From positions 1 to 43,740 of the IMG/VR virus record IMGVR_UViG_3300009436_002091: a stretch of DNA of 43,740 nt, one strand, 5' to 3'. The translations under genes and the position numbers were made by a program. The notes under the pieces are model-generated. The model saw nothing but the letters and a program-made list of their open reading frames with translations, was not told where the DNA came from and did not search any database. Positions 16,001 to 28,500 of the stretch are shown here, piece by piece; position 1 is the stretch's first letter; each line of letters begins with the position of its first letter. The DNA is from a virus.

Positions 16001-16582
16001 AGACTTTATCTTGACGGTACTACAGAAACAAAACCGCTTTCACCTAGTTCAGATCAGTTATATTTAAACTACGGACAGAAGTTGAATCAAATTAAATCAA
16101 TTAGTGACGAGGTTATATATCACCCTGTTAAATACAAGATGTTATTTGGCCCAGCTGCGGATGCAGACCTACAAGCTAAATTTAAAATTGTAAAAAATCC
16201 TGATATTGTAATTAATGATAACGAAGTTAAAACAAGAGTCATAGCTGCAATTAATGAATTTTTTGCACTTGAAAATTGGGAGTTTGGAGAGTCGTTTTAC
16301 TTTACAGAACTAAGCACATATGTAATGCAAAAACTATCACCGACTGTGGTAACATTTGTAATAGTTCCAAATCAAACAACTAGTACGTTTGGCAGTATGT
16401 TTGAAATAAGATCTGAATCAGACGAAATATTCATAAGCAGTGCAACGGTTGCTGATATTGAATTAATTGACAGTGTAACAGCTACAAGACTACGTTCATC
16501 GGGATCAATAGTTACTGATGCAACAACAGCAAATACGGGATTAACAAGCAGTGGATTATCTACAACCGGAGGGACTTACTAA
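13097..16582 (+). CDS. gp6: Baseplate wedge subunit gp6
   Basis: gp6 forms the dimeric ring linking the baseplate wedges around the hub. The N-terminal 130 residues are a clear family match: WKRIYQSYRNADF, LRRTMINYIRQNYPEDFNDYIESSEYLALIDL with its central stretch at about 37-65, FRTDLNARENFLETA and RLARTLSYNP. A middle region contains QNRMITAEDYQIAPL (about 430-444), matching the gp6/gpJ-type core. The C-terminal fifth holds RVIAAINEFFALENWEFGESFYFTELSTYV (about 1045-1075, read in parts), typical of the wedge J-like end. The 1161-aa length is well above T4 gp6 (660), the extra being mostly beta-rich segments at about 480-950. The ribosome site AAGGA lies 11 nt upstream. The stop is 2 nt before the giant gene start. 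Confidence 0.9.
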   Translation: MSSTDRQNRLLVAEDWKRIYQSYRNADFKSYDFDNLRRTMINYIRQNYPEDFNDYIESSEYLALIDLIAFLGQNIAFRTDLNARENFLETAERRESVLRLARTLSYNPKRNQASNGLLKIESVNTTENVRDSNNLNLVNQTVIWNDPSNPNWQEQFTKILNSALPVNANIGRPAKRDTVAGVPTEQYRLSSANTDVPVYAFNKTINGSTSKFEIVSTDVVAGEIKEEAPFPGNNFAFLYRDDGKGPASSNSGYFCHFRQGGMDQGQFTVDNPSTNQVVAIDATNINDSDVWLYKIDNYGLEEELWSKVDAVEGNNIIYNSLSKSVRNIYSVLTRANDRISLIFSDGTFGNLPQGNFKVYYRTSKNQRLVIDPSDMRGVSVKIPYISKTGKVEQLTMVFQLKYTVDNASTSESSSSIKRNAPATYYTQNRMITAEDYQIAPLSVSQEIIKVKSVNRTASGISRYLDLVDATGKYSKTNLFGIDGIITKEFLTPKSKFSFVTKTDIEGAIANIIEPVLADKKVRNYYYNSFPKTLVGDLGVTWTSQTIDTNQNTGYFTNLAGIKSQLGSFTASTLKLLKPGTLIKFEPPVGKYFQSNNDNALTTNSGVSGAVAYKWVKIVNVDGDGTVTNADGTGPVMLNDTIPAGSRIVQLIPRIATELQPAVSLQLIDQVFAYNSFGLRFDVSLGEWRLISTNNLNVNSPFSIGKTGDTTNQQLDASWLVLFETNGETYTITYRGSRYVFESAQEIRFFFDSSDKIYNNRTGKIIKDKISVLSINKQPDSVTPFTTDFDWEIIEEYRDLEGYVDSSKVQVSFFDEDDDGVVDNPEIFDAIVNEDTNPLTKYVFQLKTTTIDGVEEFYYIDTLEPTELGKYTFTSGTGSIQVVATKDGLSSTSSYDDGQVFYFIKEDLFQVLDKTSGNTITSQSYRSKIGRDKLKFHYVHAADANSRIDPSVSNIVDVYMLTKSYDDDFRLYLDGTTETKPLSPSSDQLYLNYGQKLNQIKSISDEVIYHPVKYKMLFGPAADADLQAKFKIVKNPDIVINDNEVKTRVIAAINEFFALENWEFGESFYFTELSTYVMQKLSPTVVTFVIVPNQTTSTFGSMFEIRSESDEIFISSATVADIELIDSVTATRLRSSGSIVTDATTANTGLTSSGLSTTGGTY

Positions 16583-16584
16583 GC

Positions 16585-19500
16585 ATGTCTTATGATAATG
16601 ATCAAAATGAACAAGCGTTACCGCAAGGTTCAGATGGCAAACGTAAAACTGAATCACTTCTTCCTAGATTCTTTAGAACTACTCCGAATAAAAAGTTTTT
16701 AAATAGCACACTAGATCAATTAATACAACCAGGTGTTGTTGAAAAACTTAATGGATATGTTGGTCGTGAAACTGCAAAAGCATTTACTGCTACTGATAAC
16801 TATATTGGTGATGTTTCTGACGATAGGTTTAACTATCAACTTGAGCCAGCATCAATTATTAAAGACAACTTGGGCAATGTTACGTTTTATAAAGACTACA
16901 ATGACTTTACAAACCAATTAAACAATTTTAATAAATCAAACAATAATTATAGTGTAGTTAACCAACAAGAACAGTATGCTTGGAACCCTAGTATTGATTG
17001 GGATAAATTTAGCAATTTCCGCGAGTACTATTGGTTACCATTAGGACCACAAATAATTGGCATTGCTGGTAACACAGTTGATGTTGAAAGTACATATACT
17101 GTGCGTACTGCTGATAATGCAGATAATCAAGCATATGTGTTTTCACCAGATGGGCTAACACAAAATCCTACAATAACTTTGTATAGAGGGTTAACGTATA
17201 AATTTGACATTGATACTCCAGAGTTACCATTTACAATTAAAACTAAAAAGACATTAGAAGCAGGGTTTGATTTAGATAGTTCGAGTATAATTGTACTTGA
17301 AGGAGTAAGTGTACAAGGCTTAGAAAAAGGTGTTAGTACTTTACAATTGGGTACAGACACTCCGGACATATTATATTATACAGCATCAAATGATCTAGAA
17401 GCAAGCGGCACTATTGTTGTTAAAGACATCAGTGAAGCAACATTTATTGATGTTGAAAAAGAAGTAGTTGGAAAACGTTTTTATAAAAGCGGCAACAGTG
17501 TTGAATTATCAAATGGTATGAAAATAGAATTTACTGGTGAAGTAATTCCTGCAACTTATGCTGAAGGTACTTTTTACGTTGAAGGCGTAGGCGACAAAAT
17601 TAAACTTATACCAGAAACAAGTTTAAACGTCCCAACAGCATTTACTACTGATATCGAAAATAAGTTTGACACTAACGGCTTTGATAGAATGCCTTATAGT
17701 GTAGCAATTGGATATCCTGAAGACAAAGATTATATTGTAATTAATCGTTCAAGTATTGACGGTAACTTATGGAGTCGTTATAATAGATGGTTCCATAGAA
17801 GTGTTATAGAAGCGTCAGCAAAAGCAAACAATCAAGAAATTGAAGTAGATCAGTTACAACGTGCTAAAAGACCTATTATTGAGTTTGAAGCAAATTTAAA
17901 ATTAAATAATTTTGGCACAGTTGCTAAAACTGATATTGATTTAGTTGATAACTTTACAAAAGATGCATTTAGCACTATCGAAGGCTCAACAGGTTATAAC
18001 ATTGACGGTATTGATATTGCCGACGGCATGCGTATTATGTTTACAGCTGATACTGATAAGTTAGTAGCTGGAAGAATTTTTAAAGTTAATTTTATTAATT
18101 TTGCAAACGGCGGAGCAACTAATAGACAAATTACATTAATTCCAGAATCTGATTCAATTCCACAGACTAATGAAGTTGTATTAGTACAAAACGGTACTAC
18201 GTTTAAAGGTAGAATGTTTTATTATACAGGTTCTAAATGGGAATTAACACAAGCTAAGACATCACCTAACGAATGTCCATTGTTTGACATATTTGATTCA
18301 AATGGCGAATCATATTCTAATATAGAAACATATCCTTCGACAACGTTTACTGGAACTAAACTTTATAGTTATAAAGCAGGCACAGGCGCAGTTGATACTG
18401 AATTAGGCATGCCGCTATCATATAGAAGTATTAGTAATGTCGGCGATATTATGTTTTGTTTTGATTTGTTAAATGATAAGTTTACTTACACTTCGGGCAA
18501 TGATGTTTTTACTAAAAACACAGATATTGGATTTTTAAGAAAATACACAACACTAACTGAATATGAAAATATAACAGGGTGGAAAAAAGTTAATACTCCT
18601 AGCGAACAGTTAGTAATTAGACAATATGTATTTGATAATACTACTGCTGGCTTTACACTTGATATGTATGATAACAGTGGACTATTAACTGACCTTTGGT
18701 CACGTGTGTACTTAAACAATGTGTTGCAATTTAAAGATGCTGATTATACTATTACTAATGATGTTAATAATAATGCAGTAATAACATTTATTAAAACATT
18801 AAAATTAAATGATGTTGTAATTGTTAAAACACGTTCAGCAACTACTAAAAATGCAAATGGTTATTATGAAATACCTGCATCGTTAGAACGCAATCCATTA
18901 AATGATAATTTAACAGAATTTACACTTGGTGAAGTTAACGATCACGTTGCTACAATAGTTGAGCAGCATGACGAATTTAACGGCATATATCCGGGTAAAA
19001 GCAATTTACGAGATATCGGAAACGTAACTACATACGGACGTAGATTTTTACAACATAGTTCTCCAATGAATCTTGCAATGTACCATATGTTAGACAATGA
19101 TGCAAATATTATAAAAAGTTTAAAATTTGCAATGAATCGTTACTCTACATTTAAGCGTTTATTTTTAACACTTTCAGAAGAGCTTGAATTAGTTGGAACT
19201 GCTAAAAATCAAGTAGATACAATAATAGCAACTATTAATAAAGATAAGTCATCTACTGATCCGTTTTATTTTAGTGACATGGTTCCTGTAGGTGCAACTA
19301 GAAAATTAACTTCAGTTGTAATTGATGCAGATGAAACGTTTTATCCTATATCAACTACATTCTCATTAAGTACGCCGTCTAGATTAGCAGTTGAAGTTTA
19401 CCTAAATGATGTGCAATTAGTACATGGCAAAGATTATACATTTAATACTGACGGATATGTATTAGTAACTGCTACAAAACAGGCAGATGACATAATTGAA

Positions 19501-22500
19501 ATATTTGAATACGAAACTACTAACGGTAGTTATGTTCCGCCGACTCCAAGTAAGCTAGGACTTTTTCCTGCGTATGAACCTATAAAATTCTTAGACAATA
19601 CTTACCAAACACCAAGAAATATTATTCAAGGTCACGACGGAAGTAAAATAGTAGCATTTGACGATTACAGAGATGACTTATTAATTGAACTTGAAAGACG
19701 AATTTATAATAATATAAAAGTAGCATACGATGCTACGTTATTAGATATTCACGATTTAGTTGGCGGCGATGTTAGAAAAACTGGCATTGCCAAAACTGAT
19801 ATTGATAGAGTTATGTTGTCAGACTTTTTGAAATGGTCAAAGTTAATTGATCAAGATTATACTTTGCATAACTTCTTTGATAGAGCAAATTCGTTTACCT
19901 TCAACTACCGCGGTAGTACTAACGCAGCAAACACTTTACTACCGGGTTTTTGGAGAGAAATATATCAACAAGCATATGATACAGATCGTCCGCATACTCA
20001 TCCTTGGGAGATGTTAGGTCTTAGTGTCATGCCTACATGGTGGGAATCACAATACGGCCCAGCGCCTTACACTAAAGAAAATTTATTACTTTGGCAGGAC
20101 CTTGAAGCAGGTATTTTAAGACAGCCAGGTGCAAAATATAAAATATTCAAAAATTATAAGCGTCCGGGATTAACTAATCATATTCCTGCAGATAGTGAAG
20201 GCAATTTAATAGCGCCTTTAGAATCAGGCTATATTAATTCTTTTGACAATCAGCTATTAGATGAAAGTTTTGTATTTGGTGACGGCGCACCAATTGAAGC
20301 AGCATGGCGTTCAAGTAGTCAATATCCATTTAGTCTTATTATTGCATTTGCAGTTAATAAGCCGCATAAGTTATTTGCTACAGGATTTGATAGAATCAAT
20401 CAAGTAAGAAATTCATCTAATGAATTAGTATATAAACCGACTAGTACTAGAATTAAATTAAAAGATATTGTATTTCCAAATACTTATAAAGATGCTACTC
20501 AGGTATACACTAGTGGACTTATAAATTATGTTGCAAATTATATGGCATCTGACGTTACATCGTCTTATACAAATTATAAATCAAACATTAAAACAATTCA
20601 AAATCAGTTAGGATATAAGCTAGCTGGGTTTACTGATAAAGATAAATTTAAATTATTATTAGATAGTCGTACTCCGTTAAATGAAGGTAACGTATTTGTA
20701 CCAGAGGAAAACTATAAAGTATTTTTAAATACAAGCACACCTATTAAAACAGTGTCTTATAGTGGTGTTATTATTGAACGTAGAAGTGACGGATATGTAA
20801 TTAAAGGTTATGATACAGAACTTGCATCATTCAAATATTATGCAGCAATATTTAGACAATCAGATCCAAATATTAACATAGGCGGAGTTAGTGAAAGTTA
20901 TCTAGTTTGGGATACTAACAAACAATATGTAGCTGGTCAAAATATTGAATTTTCTGGGGCGTATTATAGAGTAAAGGCTAACTTTACAAGTACAACAACT
21001 TTTGATGATACTAATCTTGCTAAAATGGCAGCATTGCCGTTAATAGGCGGAAGAGAAGCTACAGTTAAAAAAACATTTAACAAAAATATTACACTTGAAG
21101 CAAGTTATGGACAAATATTTGTTACTATACAAGACGTAGTTGACTTTTTATTAGGCTACGGAGAATACTTACAAGATCAAGGATTTGTGTTTGACTATTA
21201 TGAAGGCGAAGCGTCGACTGTTTTAAACTGGCGTCATAGTGTAAACGAATTCTTATTCTGGACAACACAAAACTGGGGCGAAGGTAGTGTACTTACACTA
21301 AGTCCGGCAGCTACGCAATTGAAGTTTAACTCGACTTATTCAGTAGTAGATAATATCTTTGATGAGTTTTATGGGTACACTTTACTTCAGTCTGACGGAA
21401 CTGCACTAGTACAAGATTTTACTACACTAGGACGCAGCACTAACGAATTTACAATTAGACCAAGAAATACTGCTGATGGAATATTTTCAGTAAAACTTCC
21501 GCTTGTACAAAAAGAACATGTTGTTTTAATTGATAATAAAACTGTATTTGGTGATATTATATATGATGCACAGCCAGGTTACAGACAAGAAAGAATTAAA
21601 GTTCTAGGATATGTTACACAAGACTGGGACGGTAGTTTAAATGTTCCTGGCTTTATATACGACGAAGCTAAAATTACAATTTGGAGTAGTTGGACTGATT
21701 ACGATATTGGAAGTATTGTAAAATACAAAGAGTTTTATTACAGTGCTGCTACAAAGTTAACTGGCACAGAAGTTTTTGATACTACTAGTTGGAATCGTTT
21801 ATCTGAAAAACCAGAAGCTGGGCTATATGCAAACTTTGAATATAAAACTAATCAGTTTGCAGATTTTTATGACTTAGATTCAGATAACTTTGATGTTGAG
21901 CAACAAAAAATGGCACAGCATTTAATTGGTTATCAAAAGCGTACATATCTTGAAAACATTGTTAACGATGACGTAAGCCAATATAAGTTTTATCAAGGAA
22001 TGATACAAGACAAGGGTACTAAAAATGCATTAACAAAATTATTTGATGTATTAGGTAGTGCCGATAAAGACAGCCTACAGTTTTATGAAGAATGGGCTAT
22101 TAAAAATGGCCAGTACGGTGCAAGTGAAGGCTTTACTGAGTTTGAATTATTACTAGACGAAAGTAAATTTAGATTAACACCTCAGCCTATTGATTTAGTT
22201 AATAGTAGTACCGGTTTAGAAACTGATTTAGTTTATAGAATACTTCCATACGAAGTATATCAGAAAACACCTAATTACGATCATAAGCCTTTTCCAGAAA
22301 AATATGTGAATACTAGTTATGTAAAAAATGCAGGTTATGTAAATCCTACTGATGTACGTGGCATTGCAACTGAGTATAGTAATATTGCTGATTTTTCTTT
22401 TAATGATATTAGAAGAAATGATTATGTTTGGGTAGGTAACGACAATCTTGATTGGAATGTTTATAAACATATTGATACTAATTATGAAGCCGAAGCAGTA

Positions 22501-25500
22501 TTAGAAATAGAAGGATCAACAAACTTTAAGGTAGTGCTTACTAATAACGTTACTGATATTGCAGTTAACGATGTAATTGGTATACATAGTTTTAGCAATT
22601 ACATTAACGATTCAACTGTTGATTCTGATGAAGTATTTGATTTAGAAGGATTCTTTGTTGTATCTGCTATAGATAAAAATACAATTACACTTATTAGTGA
22701 AGAAGCACAAGACGAAATTCCACTCTGTACTGGTTCTATAACAAAATTTACTAGTGTACGATCAACTAATATAGATTCTGCAAATACCATAGTACAAAAC
22801 GACCTAGTATTTAATGACTACCTTTGGGTAGATAATATTACTGGCGACAACGAATGGTCGGTACTTAAAAATGATAACTTATTTGCAGAAACATTCCGTA
22901 CATTAAAACCTTCAGCTAATGTTGATGATTCTTTTGGCGAAGCATTAAGTGTTGATGATAGAAATACAACAATGATTGTAGGAGCACCTGATCAAGGCGA
23001 CGGTAAAGTATATGTTTATTCTCGAGCAACTGATTCATTAAATTTTGTACAAACACAAGTTATTGATCCGTTAAAAGTGAGTGATAACAATCAGCGGTTT
23101 GGCACCGCGGTTGCAATTAGTCCAGACGGTGCCTATGTAATTGTAGGATCACCTAATGCTTCGAATGTAAAAACAAAATATGCTCCGGGCGGATTTGTTT
23201 CTGGTACTGATTATACTAAAGGAGCTATTGTTGCTAAAGATCAACAACTTTGGAAAGCAGTAGTTGATATCGAAGGCGCAGAAGCTGCTATTGAATTTAA
23301 CAGTTTCAATTCGATTACTCAAATAGTTGATTCGTTAGATATAGAAAATATTTCAACAGCAACAGTTCCTACAATGGTTGTAGGTAACTATGCAATTAAT
23401 CCAATATCAGGATTGTTAGCATTTGCAAATAATCCAGTAGACCACATGTTAATTAGAGCACCGCTAGAACAATTTGACGGTAGTGGGCTTAATGATCAAA
23501 TTAAACTTAATTGGAATCAAATAACATACTCTAATCAGGACTTAGCTGCACTTGCTGAACGTTCACCATTTAACGGATCGTTTGCTACTATTGATGCAGC
23601 ATTTGTAGAACAGACACATACTATACAACATAAAATTGAAATAGTTTTGTATATTAATTCTTCTACTAACTTACCTCAAGTTAACGATAAATTACAAACA
23701 GAAACAGCATTTGGCACAGTTGTTTATCGTTATGTAGAAGGTAACGAAGTAATAATTTACTTGTCAGCAGTTAACGGTACTTTTTCTAATAGTGATAGTA
23801 TTTTCCGTAGTGACGGTGACTTTATTGGTGAATATGTTAAACAAAATCAAACTGATAGTGTAGATGCAACTCAAAGACTAGGCGGATATTGGTTTATTGA
23901 TACACCAACTTACACACCAACAATTAATTCTGAAAATACAGACGAAGGCAGAGGTTTAGTATTTTATGATGTTATTACTGATAGTACAGACACAAATAGA
24001 AAGTATACTAACTCATTAGATTACAATGCACTAACTATTGATAGCCAAAATACATTTAATGCATACATTGAAAAATTAAGTTATCAAGGCCTACCTGGTG
24101 CTTATGGAAGCAACACTCCATTTTTAAGTAATAAGTTTGTAGTTAGAGCACCTAAAGTAATTAGTGATGCTTATTCAACTGGCAATATAAATTTATATGT
24201 TAATCAATTACCACAGTATGGTACTGGAATAATTAGAGATTTAACAACTATTGGATTAACATCTACTGATACAAACAAATTACAGACAATTGTTGATGTT
24301 TGGGATGGTAAAATTAACTTTAACTACATTGACAAAGATGCCGCTGGTAATTTCTTTGAACCAAAAATAGGTCAAACTGTTAAAGATATACAATCTGGTG
24401 CTACTGCGGTAGTTACATTTTATCAACGCTTTGGTAATAATGCAACAGTGTATGTAGATACTGTAACAGGTACTTGGTCACAAGGTGACTTATATGGACA
24501 AAATGCTCAAATAGGATTCTTAGCAATTCCGGGTGATCCTAGTCCAACATATCAAAGTGATAGAAATATTGGACAAGTTCAGTACGTTAGTTTAGGGTTA
24601 CCGGCCGAAGGTATTGGTAAGCTATTAGTATTTGAAACATTGTCAGATGTTCCAGTAACAGCAACTTCTCAATTACTAGATATTGAATATTGGTTGTATA
24701 GCAGTGGCACAGTTCAAGGTATTCCGAGACCAGCAAGTGTTCCGTCATCAACTAATAACAACTGGACACAAGTATATCAAATTGCTGCTGAAGTATCCGG
24801 AACTGTACCAAGTGTTGACTCGCAAAACGAAGGATTATATTCTATATATACAAGATCTGCTCCAGGCAGATATGATTTGCAAGCAAGTTATACTGTTCCT
24901 GAAAAAGCAGCTGGTCAAAAATTAGGTAGTAGTATAAAAATTACAAAGCATAACAATCTTTATAGAGCCTTTATACATGCTGCTGAAAATTCAACAATTT
25001 CTAGTCCTGGTAGAATTTACTTTATTAAAAAGGGTGTAGAAAACAACATATCCTTTGATTGGGATTATGCAAAGAACAAGAAATTTAAAGGTACATTTAG
25101 TGAAGGTACTACATATTTCACAGATGATATTGTTTATGTTGACATTACTCAGGGTACATTGTATGTAGCAAAGACTAATATTGCACCAGGTGCGTTTAAT
25201 CTAACTGATTGGACTTCAACTGACGACTTAGTTGATTATGTTGGATTTATTCCTAACTCAACTGGCCTTAGTGTTAGAAATGATAGCACAGTTGGAGAAA
25301 CAGTACTTGATCAAGAAGATCTTGCAACGTTTGGCACACAGTTTGATGTATCTAACTCAGGCGAAGTATTAATTACTAATGCTATATATGATGGCGATCC
25401 TAACAAAGTAGTAATTTACAGAAGCAACAACGGACATTTTGAAAGATCACAAGAAATTTTAGCACCAGATTCTACATCAGGCTTTGCTCAGTCAATAGCA

Positions 25501-28500
25501 ATATCATTAGACGGCATGTTAATTGCAATTAGTGCGCCATATAATGATGATTATAAAGCAGATCAGGGAATTGTTTACATATACAAACAAGTTGATGGTG
25601 CATTTGTATTATCGCAATCACTAGCAAGTCCTAGCAATGAAAGAGCTGAAATGTTTGGCTGGAAAGTTGACTTTGATGGCAACAAACTATTTGCATCTGG
25701 TAGAAATACTGATTCTGCATCTAGAACTTACTTTGATGGACAGGCAACTGTATTTGACAAAGGGTTTACTGGATTTCAAACTGTGAATCAAGATGCAGGC
25801 GTTGTATATGTTTACGAAAAAATAGAAAATGAATTATTATTTGCACAAAAAATAGAACTCACTGATGCTGACGTTAATGACTTTGGCCAGCGTATTCTAG
25901 CTAAAGGCAATCATTTATATTCTCCATTGCCTAAGAAAAACACAAATGGTATAATTGGCAGTGTACTAGACTTTGCACTTACTGATAAAACTAAGCCAAT
26001 GTGGGCCACGCATAGAAAATCAAAACCTACAGTAGATATTAACAAAATTAAGAAACTATTCCTTTACAATACTAAGGAAAATGAGTTATTATCGTATATT
26101 GATTATATTGATCCATTACAAGGTAAAGTTGCAGGAGTTGCAGAACAAGAATTAACATTTAAAACTTATTATGATCCAGCACTTTATGATACATCAACAA
26201 TAGCTAATACAATTATTGATGTAACTAATAGTTGGGGCAAAGAACATGTTGGCGAAGTATGGTGGAATTTAACTAATGCTAAATTTTATAATCCATATCA
26301 AGGTGATGTAATTTATAGTACTCAAAATTGGTCAAAAGTATTTGACGGTAATTCTATTGATGTATATGAATGGGTAGAATCACCAGTAATACCTAGTGAA
26401 TGGGACGCTCAAGCAGATACAGAAAATGGCTTTGCAAAAGGATATAGCGGAACTAGTATATACGGCGATACTACTTATAGTACTAAGCGCAAATACGATA
26501 GTGTAGCAGGTTCTTTTACTACAACTTATTACTTCTGGGTAATGAATAAAAAGACAATACCAGAAGTTGAATTTAGAAATATTAGTATTACTGATGTTGC
26601 AGGTTATATTGCTGATCCAGTTGCTAAAGGTTATACTTTTGCTGGATTAATTAGTCCTTCGCAGTTTGTTTTATACAATGCTGAAAAGTTTATTAAAGGT
26701 ACTGACGTTGCCCTAAGCGCACAATTTTGGACTATTGAAAATCAAGACCAAAATATTCATAATCAGTATCAAATTATATCCGAAGGTCTTGAAACAAGTC
26801 AACCTAATGCAGACATTATTAAGAAATGGTATGACAGTTTAATTGGATATGATCAACAATTCCGTATTGTTCCAGATCCAACATTAAGTACTAAACAAAA
26901 ATACGGTGCTCTTAACTCGCCAAGACAAAGTTGGTTTGTAAATCGTGCTGAAGCGTTAAAGCAAGTTGTTGAAAGAACTAACCTTATACTTAAAGAAAAC
27001 TTAATAGTTGATGATAAAATATTTACTAGGTTGTTTAATAACGATCCTGCTCCTACAGCAGTATCAAAACTATGGGACGTAGAAATTGACACAATAGACG
27101 ATTTAGCCTTTGTAGGTGTTGCAAGTGCAACACAAGCAGTACTAAGTCCTGTAGTTATAGACGGAAAAATTGCAAGCGTTAATATTGTTAATCCTGGTAA
27201 AGGATACAGAGTAGCACCTACAGTAACTATAACTGATAATGGTAAAGGAGCAGTACTACAAACTGCAATTGATTCAAAAGGCAAAATTACTTCTGTTAGT
27301 GTTATACAAGCAGGCACTCAATATACTACTACTCCTATATTAACAGTAAGACGATTTACAGTATTAATTAAAGCTGATAGCACAGTACAAGGCAAATGGG
27401 CATTGTATGAAAGAATTAGTGAATCTAAGTCTTGGAATAGAACACAAAGTCAGGGTTACAACGTAAGACTATATTGGGATTATGAAGATTGGTATGCAAC
27501 AGATTACAGTGCGCTAACTGATATTGATTATCTTATTGATAATAGTTATGAGCTAACTGCATTAGATAATACAATTGGCGATGTAGTAAAAATATCTACA
27601 ATTGGCACAGGTGGCTGGTTATTGCTACAAAAAATAGCAAGTGTAGATACTGAAGATTACACAGTTAACTATAAAACTATTGGTAGACAAGATGGTACAA
27701 TACAATTTAAATCTACATTGTATAATACGGCATTATCAAATACTGGATTTGACACAATTAGTTTCGACACAAAAATCTACGACAGCGAGCCAGTAATTGA
27801 ACTTAGAACTATATTAGAATCAATACAAAATGATTTGTTTATTGATGATTTATTAGTTAAATTTAATGCTCTATTCTTTGCAAGTTTAAGATACACATTT
27901 AGTGAACAACCTTATATTGATTGGGCATTTAAGAGTAGCTTTATTAAAGCTAAACATAATGCAGGAACACTAAGAGAAGATATTACATTTAACAATGATA
28001 ATCTTCCAAGTTATGAATCTTATATCAAAGAAGTAAAACCGTTTGCTACTAAAATTAGAGAATATTTAAGTGCATACGAATCACTTGATAATACAAATAC
28101 AGTAACAACTGATTTTGATTTACCTCCTGCATATAATGCTGTTGAGGGGAAAATTATCCCCCAAGACGTTAAAGTACAAGACGGAGTATTAATTGGATCT
28201 AATACTAATCTTGAAACATATCCTAATAAAAATTGGGCAGACAATAGTAGCTACGAAATTGTAAAAGTTGTAGTAGTTAATCCTGGCAAAGGTTATAGAA
28301 GTGCTCCTGTATTAACAGTAAGCGGCACAGGCGGAGCAGTGCTAAAAGCAACTATCGGTACTGATGGCAAAGTGTCTAACGTACAAGTTGTTAATCCAGG
28401 GTCTGGTTATTATACTATGCCTACAATATCTGAATTAAACAACATTACAGATGACGGCGAAGCAGCAACATATAGTTTACAATTAGGTAATGGACCTGTT

